Assembly (NCBI GenBank): GCA_964344765.1
Contig: CAYFOM010000015.1
Span: forward strand, 30,029 to 94,028
Length of the DNA: 64,000 nt
Origin: JACNIZ01 sp964344765
Lineage (GTDB): Bacteria > Planctomycetota > UBA1135
Reading direction: 5' to 3'
Positions 1 to 8,586 of this stretch are shown here, one piece after another. Position numbers and translations under genes: made by a program. The stretch's first letter is position 1. Every line of letters begins with the position of its first letter. The notes under the pieces were generated by a model. The model was not told where the DNA came from. It did not search any database and was given only the letters and a program-made list of their open reading frames with translations.

Positions 1-266
1 ACTTTTAGCACCAAATCCTCGCCTTTGCCGCCGGTGCAATTATTTGGACCACCCGGCCGGCCATCGGCCGCTGCCACCTGCCGCTGGCGGGCAATGCGAA
101 AAAGCGAATTTTCGTGAGTGACGGCTTCAAACACCACGGAGCCGCCATCGCCACCGTCGCCGCCATCCGGCCCGCCTTGGGTGACGTACTTCTCACGGTG
201 AAAAGATGAGCAGCCATCGCCGCCACGCCCTGCTTGCACTTTCAGCAGAGCTTCATCACGGAACAT
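1..266 (-). CDS. obg: Obg/CgtA GTPase, N-terminal part (cut by window edge)
   Basis: This is the N-terminal Gly-rich Obg fold of the ribosome-associated GTPase that acts in 50S assembly. The visible 88 residues carry the family hallmarks: a DEA start block, AGRGGDG, SFHREKY, then GGPDGGDGGDGG and a second glycine-rich turn. The G domain lies beyond position 1. I use the ATG at 266 because it matches the usual family start (M-F-x-DEA). An in-frame ATG at 281 would add five residues, and neither start has a well-spaced Shine-Dalgarno. It follows rplU and rpmA, the usual neighbourhood. Confidence 0.93.
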   Translation of the reverse strand, partial: MFRDEALLKVQAGRGGDGCSSFHREKYVTQGGPDGGDGGDGGSVVFEAVTHENSLFRIARQRQVAAADGRPGGPNNCTGGKGEDLVLK

Positions 267-333
267 TCCTTCGCGGCGCATGGTAGATGGGCTAGTTGAC
301 CTTTAAGATACTGAAATCTGCGTGTAAACGCAG

Positions 334-358
334 AACGGGAGGCACTGGGCCTCCCGTT
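334..358 (-). terminator. Hairpin between rpmA and obg
   Basis: A perfect 10-bp inverted repeat (334-343 with 349-358, 5-nt loop) lies just after the rpmA stop. No clear T-run follows on the minus strand, so it may be an attenuator or 3'-end stabiliser rather than a full terminator. This would let obg be expressed at a lower level than the ribosomal proteins. Confidence 0.5.
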
Positions 359-380
359 GGTTTCCGGAAACAGGAAAAGC

Positions 381-632
381 TTATTCCCCTTCTACCGGAA
401 TGATGCGTACGCGACGACGCGACTGGAACTCAACAATGCCGTCCTCCAGGGCGAACAGCGTGTAGTCCTTGCCCATGCCGACGCCGCGGCCCGGGTGAAA
501 CTTGGTACCACACTGACGGATAATGATGTTGCCCGAACGAGCAAACTGTCCGCCGTAAAGCTTGACTCCGCGCATTTGCGGGTTGGAGTCACGACCGTTC
601 TTGGAAGAACCACCACCTTTCTTATGTGCCAT
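381..632 (-). CDS. rpmA: 50S ribosomal protein L27
   Basis: L27 reaches the peptidyl-transferase centre with its flexible N-terminus. The 83-residue product begins MAHKKGGGSSKNGRDSNP, the diagnostic L27 start, and contains the conserved GNIIIRQ and GTKFHPG blocks. No cleavable N-terminal extension of the Firmicutes type is present. An AGGAG Shine-Dalgarno lies upstream of the ATG. It sits 29 bases after rplU in the rplU-rpmA-obg cluster. Confidence 0.97.
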   Translation of the reverse strand: MAHKKGGGSSKNGRDSNPQMRGVKLYGGQFARSGNIIIRQCGTKFHPGRGVGMGKDYTLFALEDGIVEFQSRRRVRIIPVEGE

Positions 633-661
633 GGAATTACTCCTATTCTTTGGTCAACAGC

Positions 662-979
662 TTAGTTGCGGATCTCCTTGACCCGGATGGCTGTGTAGGG
701 CTGACGATGTCCGAGGTGACGCTTGCTGCTCTTGCGACGCTTAAACGTGCGCACGTGCAGTTTCTTGTCACGCACTTCGCCGATCACCTCGGCGACGACG
801 GAAGCGCCTTCAACCGTCGGCGCGCCGACAGTCACGGAGCCGTCCTCGGCCTTCAGTAGCTGAACTTGGTCAAAGACCAATTCGCTGCCAGCTTCGGCTT
901 CGGGCATGCGGTCGACCCAAAGCTCATCGCCGGGGCGAAGAGTCAGGCAACGGGAGCGGTCACGAACAATTGCGTACAT
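662..979 (-). CDS. rplU: 50S ribosomal protein L21
   Basis: L21 binds 23S rRNA and L20. The 105 residues match the usual size and show MYAIVR at the start, VFDQVQLL in the middle and a basic KRRKSSKRHLGHRQPYT tail. It is the first gene of the rplU-rpmA-obg unit and has its own promoter-like site at 1034-1062. Confidence 0.96.
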   Translation of the reverse strand: MYAIVRDRSRCLTLRPGDELWVDRMPEAEAGSELVFDQVQLLKAEDGSVTVGAPTVEGASVVAEVIGEVRDKKLHVRTFKRRKSSKRHLGHRQPYTAIRVKEIRN

Positions 980-1033
980 CGGTCAACGTGCGTTCGGCGA
1001 TTCCTGGGTTGGGAAGCGCGGAAACGGCCGAGC

Positions 1034-1062
1034 ATTCTATCCGGCCGTGGGTCAGGGGGCAA
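1034..1062 (-). promoter_or_regulatory. Sigma70-type promoter for rplU-rpmA-obg
   Basis: On the minus strand there is a TTGCCC -35 (1057-1062), a 17-bp spacer and a perfect-core TAGAAT -10 (1034-1039). It overlaps the last codons of rng and lies about 55 bases before the rplU ATG. The ribosomal protein genes can therefore be transcribed apart from the pts-rng unit. Assigned by eye only. Confidence 0.6.
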
Positions 1063-2611
1063 GGCGTTCCATCACCGGTTCTCCGGATGGAACCTGAAAA
1101 TCTGGCTGGAATTGCAAATCTAGGCCTAATTCCTTAACTGCCGACGCCAAGGGGCCATCCAGCAGCTCCATGACGCCGGGATGGATGCGCAAATTCCAGC
1201 TCATTTCGGTGTCGGCGGCGCGCAAACGACGCAACAGACGCAGCGCCCCTCCCCAATGATGGGAAGTATTGCCGCTGCCACCACATCCGCGGCACAGTGC
1301 GGCCGAAGCGCGGGGCAAGCCCGCCCCCATTCGCCGGCGGGTCATCGGCAGCAGCCCGAAGGCGCTCATTCGCCCCAATTTCAGGCGCGCGCGGTCACGC
1401 TTGACCTCCTCGCGCAGCAGCAGCTCGAGCTCGCGGCGATGCTCCGACTCCTGCATATCGATGAAGTCGGCCACCACAATCCCGCCCAAATCGCGCAGCC
1501 GCACCTGGCGCGCGATCTCGGTGGCGGCCATGCGGTTGGCTTCGTAGGCAGTTTGCTCAAGCGAACCTTTATCGATGCGACCACTGTTGACGTCAATCGC
1601 AGTCAACGCCTCGGTTTCGTGAATCACAATCGACGCGCCGCCGCCCAACGCCACCCGCGGCTTCAACAAGTTTTGCCAATCGCGTTCGATGCCCAGCGAT
1701 TCAAACAGTGGCCGGCGATCGTCATAACGCTTCACCGTCAAACCATGACCGGGCACATAGCGATCTAAAATGCCCTCGATTTCTTCGGCAGCTTTTTCAT
1801 CATCAACAACGATGCGCTCCAGTTCAGGCGAGAACAATTCTCGCACCGCTCGCGCCGCCGCCCCTGCCTCGGCTTCCAGCAACGCCGGAGCCTCCGCATC
1901 TTGCAGCGCATCCTGCACGCGCTGCCAAGTTTGCATCACGTGATCGAGGTCGGCCTGAATGTCTTCGGCCTTACCGTTTTCGGCTGCAGTTCGCGCAATG
2001 CCGCCCAAACCGCTCGGCTCTAAGCACTCCTCCACCAACTCACGTAAGCGTTGGCGTTCTTCCGGTTCATGAATCCGGCGACTGACGCCGACGCGACCCA
2101 ACGATGGAACCAAAACCACCTTGCGCCCGGCAAGCGAAAGAATGGTCGTTAAGGTTGCACCTTTGCCACGCACCGGATCGCGCATGACCTGGACCAACAC
2201 CTGTTGATCCACGCGCAACAAATCGCCAATGCCTAGTGGTGCATCCGGTTCCCTTGCCTCGGCGGATTCTTCCGCCGACTCGCCGTCGTCCTCGCCATCA
2301 TCAGCGAGTTGCTGGGCCTGACGACTGGGTTGGCAAGCAACCTGCAGCGGATCCAAAGCTTCATCGGCACAAGCCGGATGCACGTTGCCTAAGTGCAGAA
2401 AGCCGGCTCGACGCTCACCGAAATCGATGAACGCGGCATCTAAACCGCGCTCCACTTGGCGCACCACGCCAAGGTAAATATTGCCGACCAACGACGCGTG
2501 CTCACCATGGGCCCAGCGGATGTCCTCTAGGGTTGCCCCGCGGTGAAGTGCAACCCGGACTTCCTCCGGATCTCGTTGATTGACCGCCAAACACAGCGGT
2601 TGATTTTCCAT
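1052..2611 (-). CDS. rng: Ribonuclease G/E family endoribonuclease
   Basis: A single-strand endoribonuclease for rRNA maturation and mRNA decay. The S1-like RNA-binding region is N-terminal. The DNase I-like catalytic core holds the Mg-binding aspartates in TAIDVNSG and VVADFIDM, and the CxxC zinc-link (CRGC) lies near the end. Length is about 519 residues, slightly over E. coli Rng. A roughly 50-residue insert rich in Asp/Glu interrupts the S1 region. I chose the ATG at 2611 because it overlaps the ptsH stop (TGATG), implying translational coupling. There is no long RNase E scaffold tail. Confidence 0.93.
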   Translation of the reverse strand: MENQPLCLAVNQRDPEEVRVALHRGATLEDIRWAHGEHASLVGNIYLGVVRQVERGLDAAFIDFGERRAGFLHLGNVHPACADEALDPLQVACQPSRQAQQLADDGEDDGESAEESAEAREPDAPLGIGDLLRVDQQVLVQVMRDPVRGKGATLTTILSLAGRKVVLVPSLGRVGVSRRIHEPEERQRLRELVEECLEPSGLGGIARTAAENGKAEDIQADLDHVMQTWQRVQDALQDAEAPALLEAEAGAAARAVRELFSPELERIVVDDEKAAEEIEGILDRYVPGHGLTVKRYDDRRPLFESLGIERDWQNLLKPRVALGGGASIVIHETEALTAIDVNSGRIDKGSLEQTAYEANRMAATEIARQVRLRDLGGIVVADFIDMQESEHRRELELLLREEVKRDRARLKLGRMSAFGLLPMTRRRMGAGLPRASAALCRGCGGSGNTSHHWGGALRLLRRLRAADTEMSWNLRIHPGVMELLDGPLASAVKELGLDLQFQPDFQVPSGEPVMERLAP

Positions 2612-2892
2612 CAGGAAGCGCCCTCCTCGAAGGCACAAGCGAAGTAGTGCTCCAGCTTATCCAAAGCTTGTTCGGCTTGGGCTCCACTGGCAGTCAACTT
2701 GATGGTGTCGCCCTCGGAAGCCCCGAGGGTCATCACCGACAAAATGCTGCGCGCGTCGGCGACTCGTCCTTGGCAATCCAAAGACACTTGCGCATCGAAC
2801 TCGGAGGCGATTGCGACGACCGCATGACTAGGTCGTGCGTGAAGCCCATTGGGACTCAGCACTTTGACCTCACGCACATGATCCTTGGTCAT
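2611..2892 (-). CDS. ptsH: HPr phosphocarrier protein
   Basis: HPr carries a phosphoryl group from EI to EIIA. The 93 residues hold the active histidine in the GLHARPS motif (near residue 18). A serine sits at the regulatory position in ARSILSVMTLGA, so HPr kinase control is possible, though no hprK is in the window. It lies 30 bases after ptsN and overlaps rng. No sugar permease is nearby, so a regulatory nitrogen-type PTS is more likely than sugar uptake. Confidence 0.92.
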   Translation of the reverse strand: MTKDHVREVKVLSPNGLHARPSHAVVAIASEFDAQVSLDCQGRVADARSILSVMTLGASEGDTIKLTASGAQAEQALDKLEHYFACAFEEGAS

Positions 2893-2922
2893 GACGGTGC
2901 GTTTATTTAAACCGGCGCCAAA

Positions 2923-3384
2923 TTAGGCGGCCGACAATTCGGTCAGCAGGTCGATGACCTGGCCCGGATCACTTGCCTGACACGAGAAGGAAACGAAGTC
3001 CTCGTGCTGGGCGATGCCGGCAATCCAACGCAGCAAATCCAGGTGCTCTTCGGCACCTTCTTCAGGCCGCACAACCGAGAAGAAGACTTTGACCGCCTCG
3101 CCGTCTAAGGCGTTGAAGTCAACTCCCTCGCGGTGAACACCGATGACCGCGGTGACCTTATCGGTGTTCGGCATCTTGACGTGGGGAATGCCTACTCCCT
3201 GACTGCCGGTGGAACCGCGCGACTCGCGTTCAAGCAGAGCTTGATGGAGTTCGTCCTCTTTGCCTGCCAAAGCCGGATCAAGATTGACGATGGCGTTGGC
3301 CAGGGTGAGCAGGACGTCGGAGGCATCGGAATCGTCCAGGTCAAGAAGGACCGTGTCCGGCCCAAAGAGTTCTGAGTAGCTCAT
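2923..3384 (-). CDS. ptsN: PTS EIIA-Ntr family regulator
   Basis: A 153-residue EIIA of the fructose/nitrogen class. The phosphorylated histidine is in GVGIPHVKM, the conserved site. These proteins usually signal carbon, nitrogen or potassium status rather than move sugar. The neighbours hpf (upstream) and ptsH (downstream) match the common hpf-ptsN-ptsH cluster, with rpoN and lptB missing here. A divergent EI at 60371-62086 is the only EI candidate in the window. Confidence 0.9.
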   Translation of the reverse strand: MSYSELFGPDTVLLDLDDSDASDVLLTLANAIVNLDPALAGKEDELHQALLERESRGSTGSQGVGIPHVKMPNTDKVTAVIGVHREGVDFNALDGEAVKVFFSVVRPEEGAEEHLDLLRWIAGIAQHEDFVSFSCQASDPGQVIDLLTELSAA

Positions 3385-3441
3385 TCGGTGTTGGGGGGTT
3401 GTGACGGGGAGTGTGAGACGCTTGGTCAGGCGTGCGTCAGC

Positions 3442-3741
3442 TTACGGACGGCGTTTGTCGGCTTTTTTCTGCTTGAGTTTGAGGAACTGCTTTTCAATTT
3501 TGGCAGCAGCTTGATCCACCGCGGCCCGACCTTGGTCGGCTCGGTCGGTGGCCACAAAGGGCTCACCGCGACGCGGATACAGCACGATCTCGCAGATGGT
3601 CTCGTGCCGCTCGATATCGATCACGATTTCGGTTTTTTCGAATTCTGTGCCGTAGTGCTCAATTTCGGCAACGCGCCGCTCAGCGTACTCTCGGAGTGCT
3701 GCACTGACGCCTTCATGCTTACTGGTGACGTGGAATTTCAT
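3442..3741 (-). CDS. hpf: Ribosome hibernation-promoting factor, short form
   Basis: A 99-residue HPF/YfiA family protein that occupies the ribosomal A/P-site channel during inactivity. It shows MKFHVTSKHEGVSAALREYAE at the start, the central VIDIERHE-type strand and a basic C-terminal helix (KLKQKKADKRR). It lacks the C-terminal dimerisation domain of long HPF. It is the first gene of the ptsN-ptsH-rng run. No convincing promoter was seen in the 96 bases upstream. Confidence 0.88.
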   Translation of the reverse strand: MKFHVTSKHEGVSAALREYAERRVAEIEHYGTEFEKTEIVIDIERHETICEIVLYPRRGEPFVATDRADQGRAAVDQAAAKIEKQFLKLKQKKADKRRP

Positions 3742-3837
3742 CGTGAATTATGGGACGGGACATGACCCGCCTACCCCTTAGGATAAACTCCCCGTGCCCA
3801 TTGGAACAGGCTGAGAGCCCATCTCACCACGGTTTTA

Positions 3838-4623
3838 TTAGGAGTTCCGCGTGGTTTTTGGTCCAAAGATCGGTGTGGGATACAGCACACGCCATAAGTA
3901 CAAGCCTTCAGGGTGGGCGGTAGCAGCACCCTGGCCGCGATCTCGACTGGCCAAAACCTCCCCCATCCATTGCGGCGGGCGACGTCCGCGACCGACTTCG
4001 ACTAGGCCGCCGACGAGATTGCGGACCATTTTGTAGAGGAATCCGTCGCCTTGGAAGCTGAAATGCAAGCCGCCGCGCATCGGGTGGATGTGGATGGAGC
4101 GTAGCGTGCGCACGTCATCGGTGGTGGTTCGGCCGGCAGCGGCATAAGCACTGAAGTCGTGGCGCCCAAGTACCTGCGGCACCGCTTGGCGCATCGCGTC
4201 TAGGTCGAGAGTGGCGCGGCGTTCCCATGCCACTTGACCGGCACGCAGCACCGGCCGGGTTTCCGACACGGCGAGCAGGTAGACGTAGCGCTTACCGCAA
4301 GCGCTGCCGTTGGCGTGGAACGAGGAAGGCACATCGGCGACGTCGCGGACGGCGATTTCATCCGGCAAATAAGCATTCAACGCCTTGCGGATGCGGACCT
4401 CCGGCAAGCGCGACCAGGTGTCGAAGTGCACCACTTGGGCGCGTGCGTGCACGCCGGTATCCGTGCGCCCGCTGCCGATCATCGTCGCTTGCTCGGCGGC
4501 GACCGCCATCCATGCTTGCTCCAACTCCCCTTGCACGGTGGGAAATCCGGGCTGGCGTTGGAAGCCATAAAACGCATGGCCGGCGTACGCAACTATTAAC
4601 GCGATGCGGCGCGGCGGCTTCAT
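3838..4623 (-). CDS. truA: tRNA pseudouridine(38-40) synthase
   Basis: Modifies U38-U40 in tRNA anticodon stems. The catalytic aspartate is in GRTDTGVHA (near residue 57). YAGHAFYGFQRQP at the start and FLYKMVRNLVGGLVEVG near the C-terminus are family blocks. The 261 residues are a normal length. Its ATG overlaps the recR stop (ATGA), indicating coupled translation. Confidence 0.95.
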   Translation of the reverse strand: MKPPRRIALIVAYAGHAFYGFQRQPGFPTVQGELEQAWMAVAAEQATMIGSGRTDTGVHARAQVVHFDTWSRLPEVRIRKALNAYLPDEIAVRDVADVPSSFHANGSACGKRYVYLLAVSETRPVLRAGQVAWERRATLDLDAMRQAVPQVLGRHDFSAYAAAGRTTTDDVRTLRSIHIHPMRGGLHFSFQGDGFLYKMVRNLVGGLVEVGRGRRPPQWMGEVLASRDRGQGAATAHPEGLYLWRVLYPTPIFGPKTTRNS

Positions 4624-5228
4624 GACTTACGTTTGGTTTGAACGCGCCCCTTAAATGCTTCGGCGAGGATTTCGCCGTGCAAGTATTCCAAGCGCGTGCC
4701 GACCGGCAAGCCGCGCGCTAAGCGAGTGATCTTGACGTCGGTATCGGCCAGGGCTTCGAGCACAAACAACGCCGCACCTTCGCCTTCGCGATCGGGAGCG
4801 GTTGCCAGCACGACTTCTTTGACTTCACCGCTTTGAATGCGCTGCTTCAAACTTCGCAACGCAGCCGGCTCAGGGCTGGATCCTTCGCGCGGGGCGAAAC
4901 CGTCGAGCAACACGTGATAAACGCCGGGATAAACCGCAGCGCTTTCCATTTTTTCGACTTCGCGGGGGCCCTCCACCACGCAAACCAAGCTGGCGTCACG
5001 ATCGCTATCCGCGCAAATCGAACACAGCGGCTCAAGGGTTACGTTGCCGCATTGCTTGCAGCGAATGGTCTGCAGTCGCGCATCTCGCAAAGCAACGGCC
5101 AAATCGGCCACTTCTTCACGCGGCGAACGCAAAACGTGCAGTGCCATGCGCTCGGCACTACGCGCCCCCACTCCCGGAAAGCGCTCCAGCGCCCGGATCA
5201 AACGCTCCAAGGGGTCCGGGAAAGCCAC
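4620..5228 (-). CDS. recR: Recombination mediator RecR
   Basis: RecR loads RecA with RecF/RecO during gap repair. The 202 residues show the helix-hairpin-helix FPGVGARSAERMA, a four-cysteine zinc finger (CKQC...CSIC) and a Toprim domain starting VVEGPREVEKME. The second Toprim motif reads PDREGEG, unlike the NPTVEGEAT common in RecR. The start is GTG. It is 9 bases after ebfC, and the dnaX-ebfC-recR order is widely conserved. Confidence 0.95.
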   Translation of the reverse strand: MAFPDPLERLIRALERFPGVGARSAERMALHVLRSPREEVADLAVALRDARLQTIRCKQCGNVTLEPLCSICADSDRDASLVCVVEGPREVEKMESAAVYPGVYHVLLDGFAPREGSSPEPAALRSLKQRIQSGEVKEVVLATAPDREGEGAALFVLEALADTDVKITRLARGLPVGTRLEYLHGEILAEAFKGRVQTKRKS

Positions 5229-5237
5229 GATTGAGGA

Positions 5238-5561
5238 TTACATCAGGCCGGGCATGCCCAGGCCGCCGGTGATGCCTTTCATTGCACCTTCGGATGCCTC
5301 CTCCGCTTTCTGGAATGCATCCTTCATCGCTGCTTGGATCATATCTTCCAGCATTTCGACCTCTTCCGGGTCGACGGCTTCGGGTTTGATGCTCAACGAA
5401 AGCAATTCCTTTTTGCCGTTGACCGTTACCTTGACCATGCCGCCACCGGCGCTGCCATCGTAAGTGGTCTTCGCCAACTCCTCCTGGAGTTCCGCGACTT
5501 GGCGTTGCATTTTTTGAGCTTGCTTCAGCAAGCCACCGAGGTCTCCTAAGCTTCCGGCCAT
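5238..5561 (-). CDS. ebfC: YbaB/EbfC nucleoid-associated protein
   Basis: A small DNA-binding dimer found between dnaX and recR in many bacteria. The 107 residues start MAGSLGDLGGLLKQAQKMQ, continue through VTVNGKKELLSLSI and the VEMLEDMI helix, and end in a Gly/Met-rich tail. I start it at 5561, four bases after the dnaX stop; the open frame runs further upstream but inside dnaX. Its precise role is not settled in the family. Confidence 0.92.
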   Translation of the reverse strand: MAGSLGDLGGLLKQAQKMQRQVAELQEELAKTTYDGSAGGGMVKVTVNGKKELLSLSIKPEAVDPEEVEMLEDMIQAAMKDAFQKAEEASEGAMKGITGGLGMPGLM

Positions 5562-5565
5562 ATCT

Positions 5566-7224
<1,659 letters not shown>

Positions 7225-7307
7225 AGCGGAGGGGTCGCGCGCCGGGCCGCACGCCTGCGGAGAACACGGGACTGCCAAATCTTAGCAAGCCGCGCCTAAA
7301 AACAGAC

Positions 7308-7428
7308 GCAGGAGTCGGAGGTCCGGACATCTACGGCACCCGGAAAACTTCACTTAGGGCTGCTCCGTTCCCGGCCTGACCCAATTCATGAGGTTTCCGC
7401 TGCGTAAAGCCGAACCCCCGACTCCTGC
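7308..7428 (-). ncRNA. ffs: 4.5S signal recognition particle RNA
   Basis: Read on the minus strand, the core GGTCAGGCCGGGAACGGAGC, followed by AGCC, matches the SRP RNA apical hairpin. It has a GGAA tetraloop on a 3-bp CCG/CGG stem and the conserved asymmetric AGCAGCC side. The two ends form a perfect 11-bp terminal helix (7418-7428 with 7308-7318). A T-run at 7302-7298 follows as a terminator. The 121-nt size is like the small bacterial SRP RNA without an Alu domain. It lies between tRNA-Ser and dnaX, as in Bacillus (scr). It pairs with Ffh, which is not in this window. Confidence 0.9.
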
Positions 7429-7439
7429 GCCGGAGTCGG

Positions 7440-7528
<89 letters not shown>

Positions 7529-7623
7529 GGCGGGGACCATTTGCGTTGGTCCCGGTCCGATTAAAGATCAATTGCCTCGCCAAGGCGTCCCGCCTCGGAC
7601 TAGCTGGCGTCCCGGCGGAGTGT

Positions 7624-7714
<91 letters not shown>

Positions 7715-7749
7715 GACGGGCGGCAAATGATAGCGCGGCCCCCTAGTCA

Positions 7750-7774
7750 CGGAAAGGCCGAACGGCTTTTTCCG
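7750..7774 (-). terminator. Hairpin after tadA
   Basis: On the minus strand CGGAAA...GCC and GGC...TTTCCG form an imperfect stem with a GTTC loop about 15 bases after the tadA stop. There is no T-run, so efficient termination is uncertain. Confidence 0.35.
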
Positions 7775-7788
7775 CCGGATTTCGCCGC

Positions 7789-8334
7789 CTAATTATGGCC
7801 GCTAGGGTCCGGTTTGGCCGGCTCCTGCTTGGCTAGACGCTTTTGCTCGCGTTTTTGGCGAAAGAAGGCACGCAGCAATTCTGCCGATTCCTCGCCAAAC
7901 GGACCGCGAACCGCCTCGATGATGTGGTTCAGACCGGGAAGTTCAAACTGGCGGCTGAGGGATTCAACGCCGCCGAATTTGGGATCTGGGGTCGCGTAGA
8001 CCACTCGCTTGACGCGGGCATGCAGCAGCGCCCCGGCGCACATCAGGCACGGCTCTACCGTGCAAAACAGCTCAGCCTCGGGCAGGCGCTTTTCGCCGAC
8101 GGCGGCGAATGCTTGAGTGAGAGCCAAAATTTCGGCGTGTGCGGTGGCGTCGTTCAGTTGCTCGACCTGATTGCCGGCACGTGCCAAAACCCGGTTCTCA
8201 CGCACGATGACGGCTCCAATCGGCACTTCATCCCGTCGCCCTGCGGCTTGCGCCTCGCGCAGCGCGATCTCCATGATGCGCCGGTCCCGTTCGCTCGGGT
8301 CTTCAGGCGGTCCTAGCGGGAACAGTAGGCTCAT
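7789..8334 (-). CDS. tadA: tRNA adenosine(34) deaminase
   Basis: Converts A34 to inosine in tRNA-Arg(ACG). The 181 residues contain the zinc-binding HAE (ATAHAEILAL, catalytic Glu) and the PCLMC cysteine pair. A basic Lys/Arg-rich tail follows the deaminase fold. The gene lies 21 bases downstream of tRNA-Arg(ACG), its known substrate, on the same strand. Both are likely made from the promoter at 8451-8479. Confidence 0.95.
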   Translation of the reverse strand: MSLLFPLGPPEDPSERDRRIMEIALREAQAAGRRDEVPIGAVIVRENRVLARAGNQVEQLNDATAHAEILALTQAFAAVGEKRLPEAELFCTVEPCLMCAGALLHARVKRVVYATPDPKFGGVESLSRQFELPGLNHIIEAVRGPFGEESAELLRAFFRQKREQKRLAKQEPAKPDPSGHN

Positions 8335-8355
8335 CCGCTGACAGTACTAGAAAAA

Positions 8356-8432
8356 TGGCGCGCCCGGGAGAACTCGAATCCCCAACCTCCTGATCCGTAG
8401 TCAGGTGCTCTATCCAATTGAGCTACAGGCGC
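8356..8432 (-). tRNA. tRNA-Arg (anticodon ACG)
   Basis: A 77-nt tRNA with encoded CCA. Acceptor GCGCCTG pairs with CGGGCGC. The anticodon loop CTACGGA gives ACG, whose A34 is the target of TadA, encoded immediately downstream. The D-arm and TTCGAGT T-loop are normal. Confidence 0.96.
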
Positions 8433-8450
8433 ACTCGAACAGGGCCGCAA

Positions 8451-8479
8451 ATTTCACACGACGCGGCCCCTCGCGTCAA
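8451..8479 (-). promoter_or_regulatory. Sigma70-type promoter for tRNA-Arg(ACG)-tadA
   Basis: Minus strand TTGACG (8474-8479), a 17-bp spacer, and TGAAAT (8451-8456). A start about 12 bases upstream of the mature tRNA 5' end is implied. No terminator separates the tRNA from tadA, so one transcript is likely. Confidence 0.65.
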
Positions 8480-8586
8480 GGTTTATTTGGCCGGATTCCG
8501 TATTTCCCCGGAATCTCTCCCCCACCCTCCGAACTTGGCCAATGGCCGCAAATCCGCATGCGGCGGGCGCTAGATTAGAGGGGTTC

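Noticed and set aside
8565..8586. Promoter with -10 TAGATT directly before dnaE
   Set aside because: No matching -35 at a normal spacing, and the start would lie only a few bases from the ATG; not claimed.
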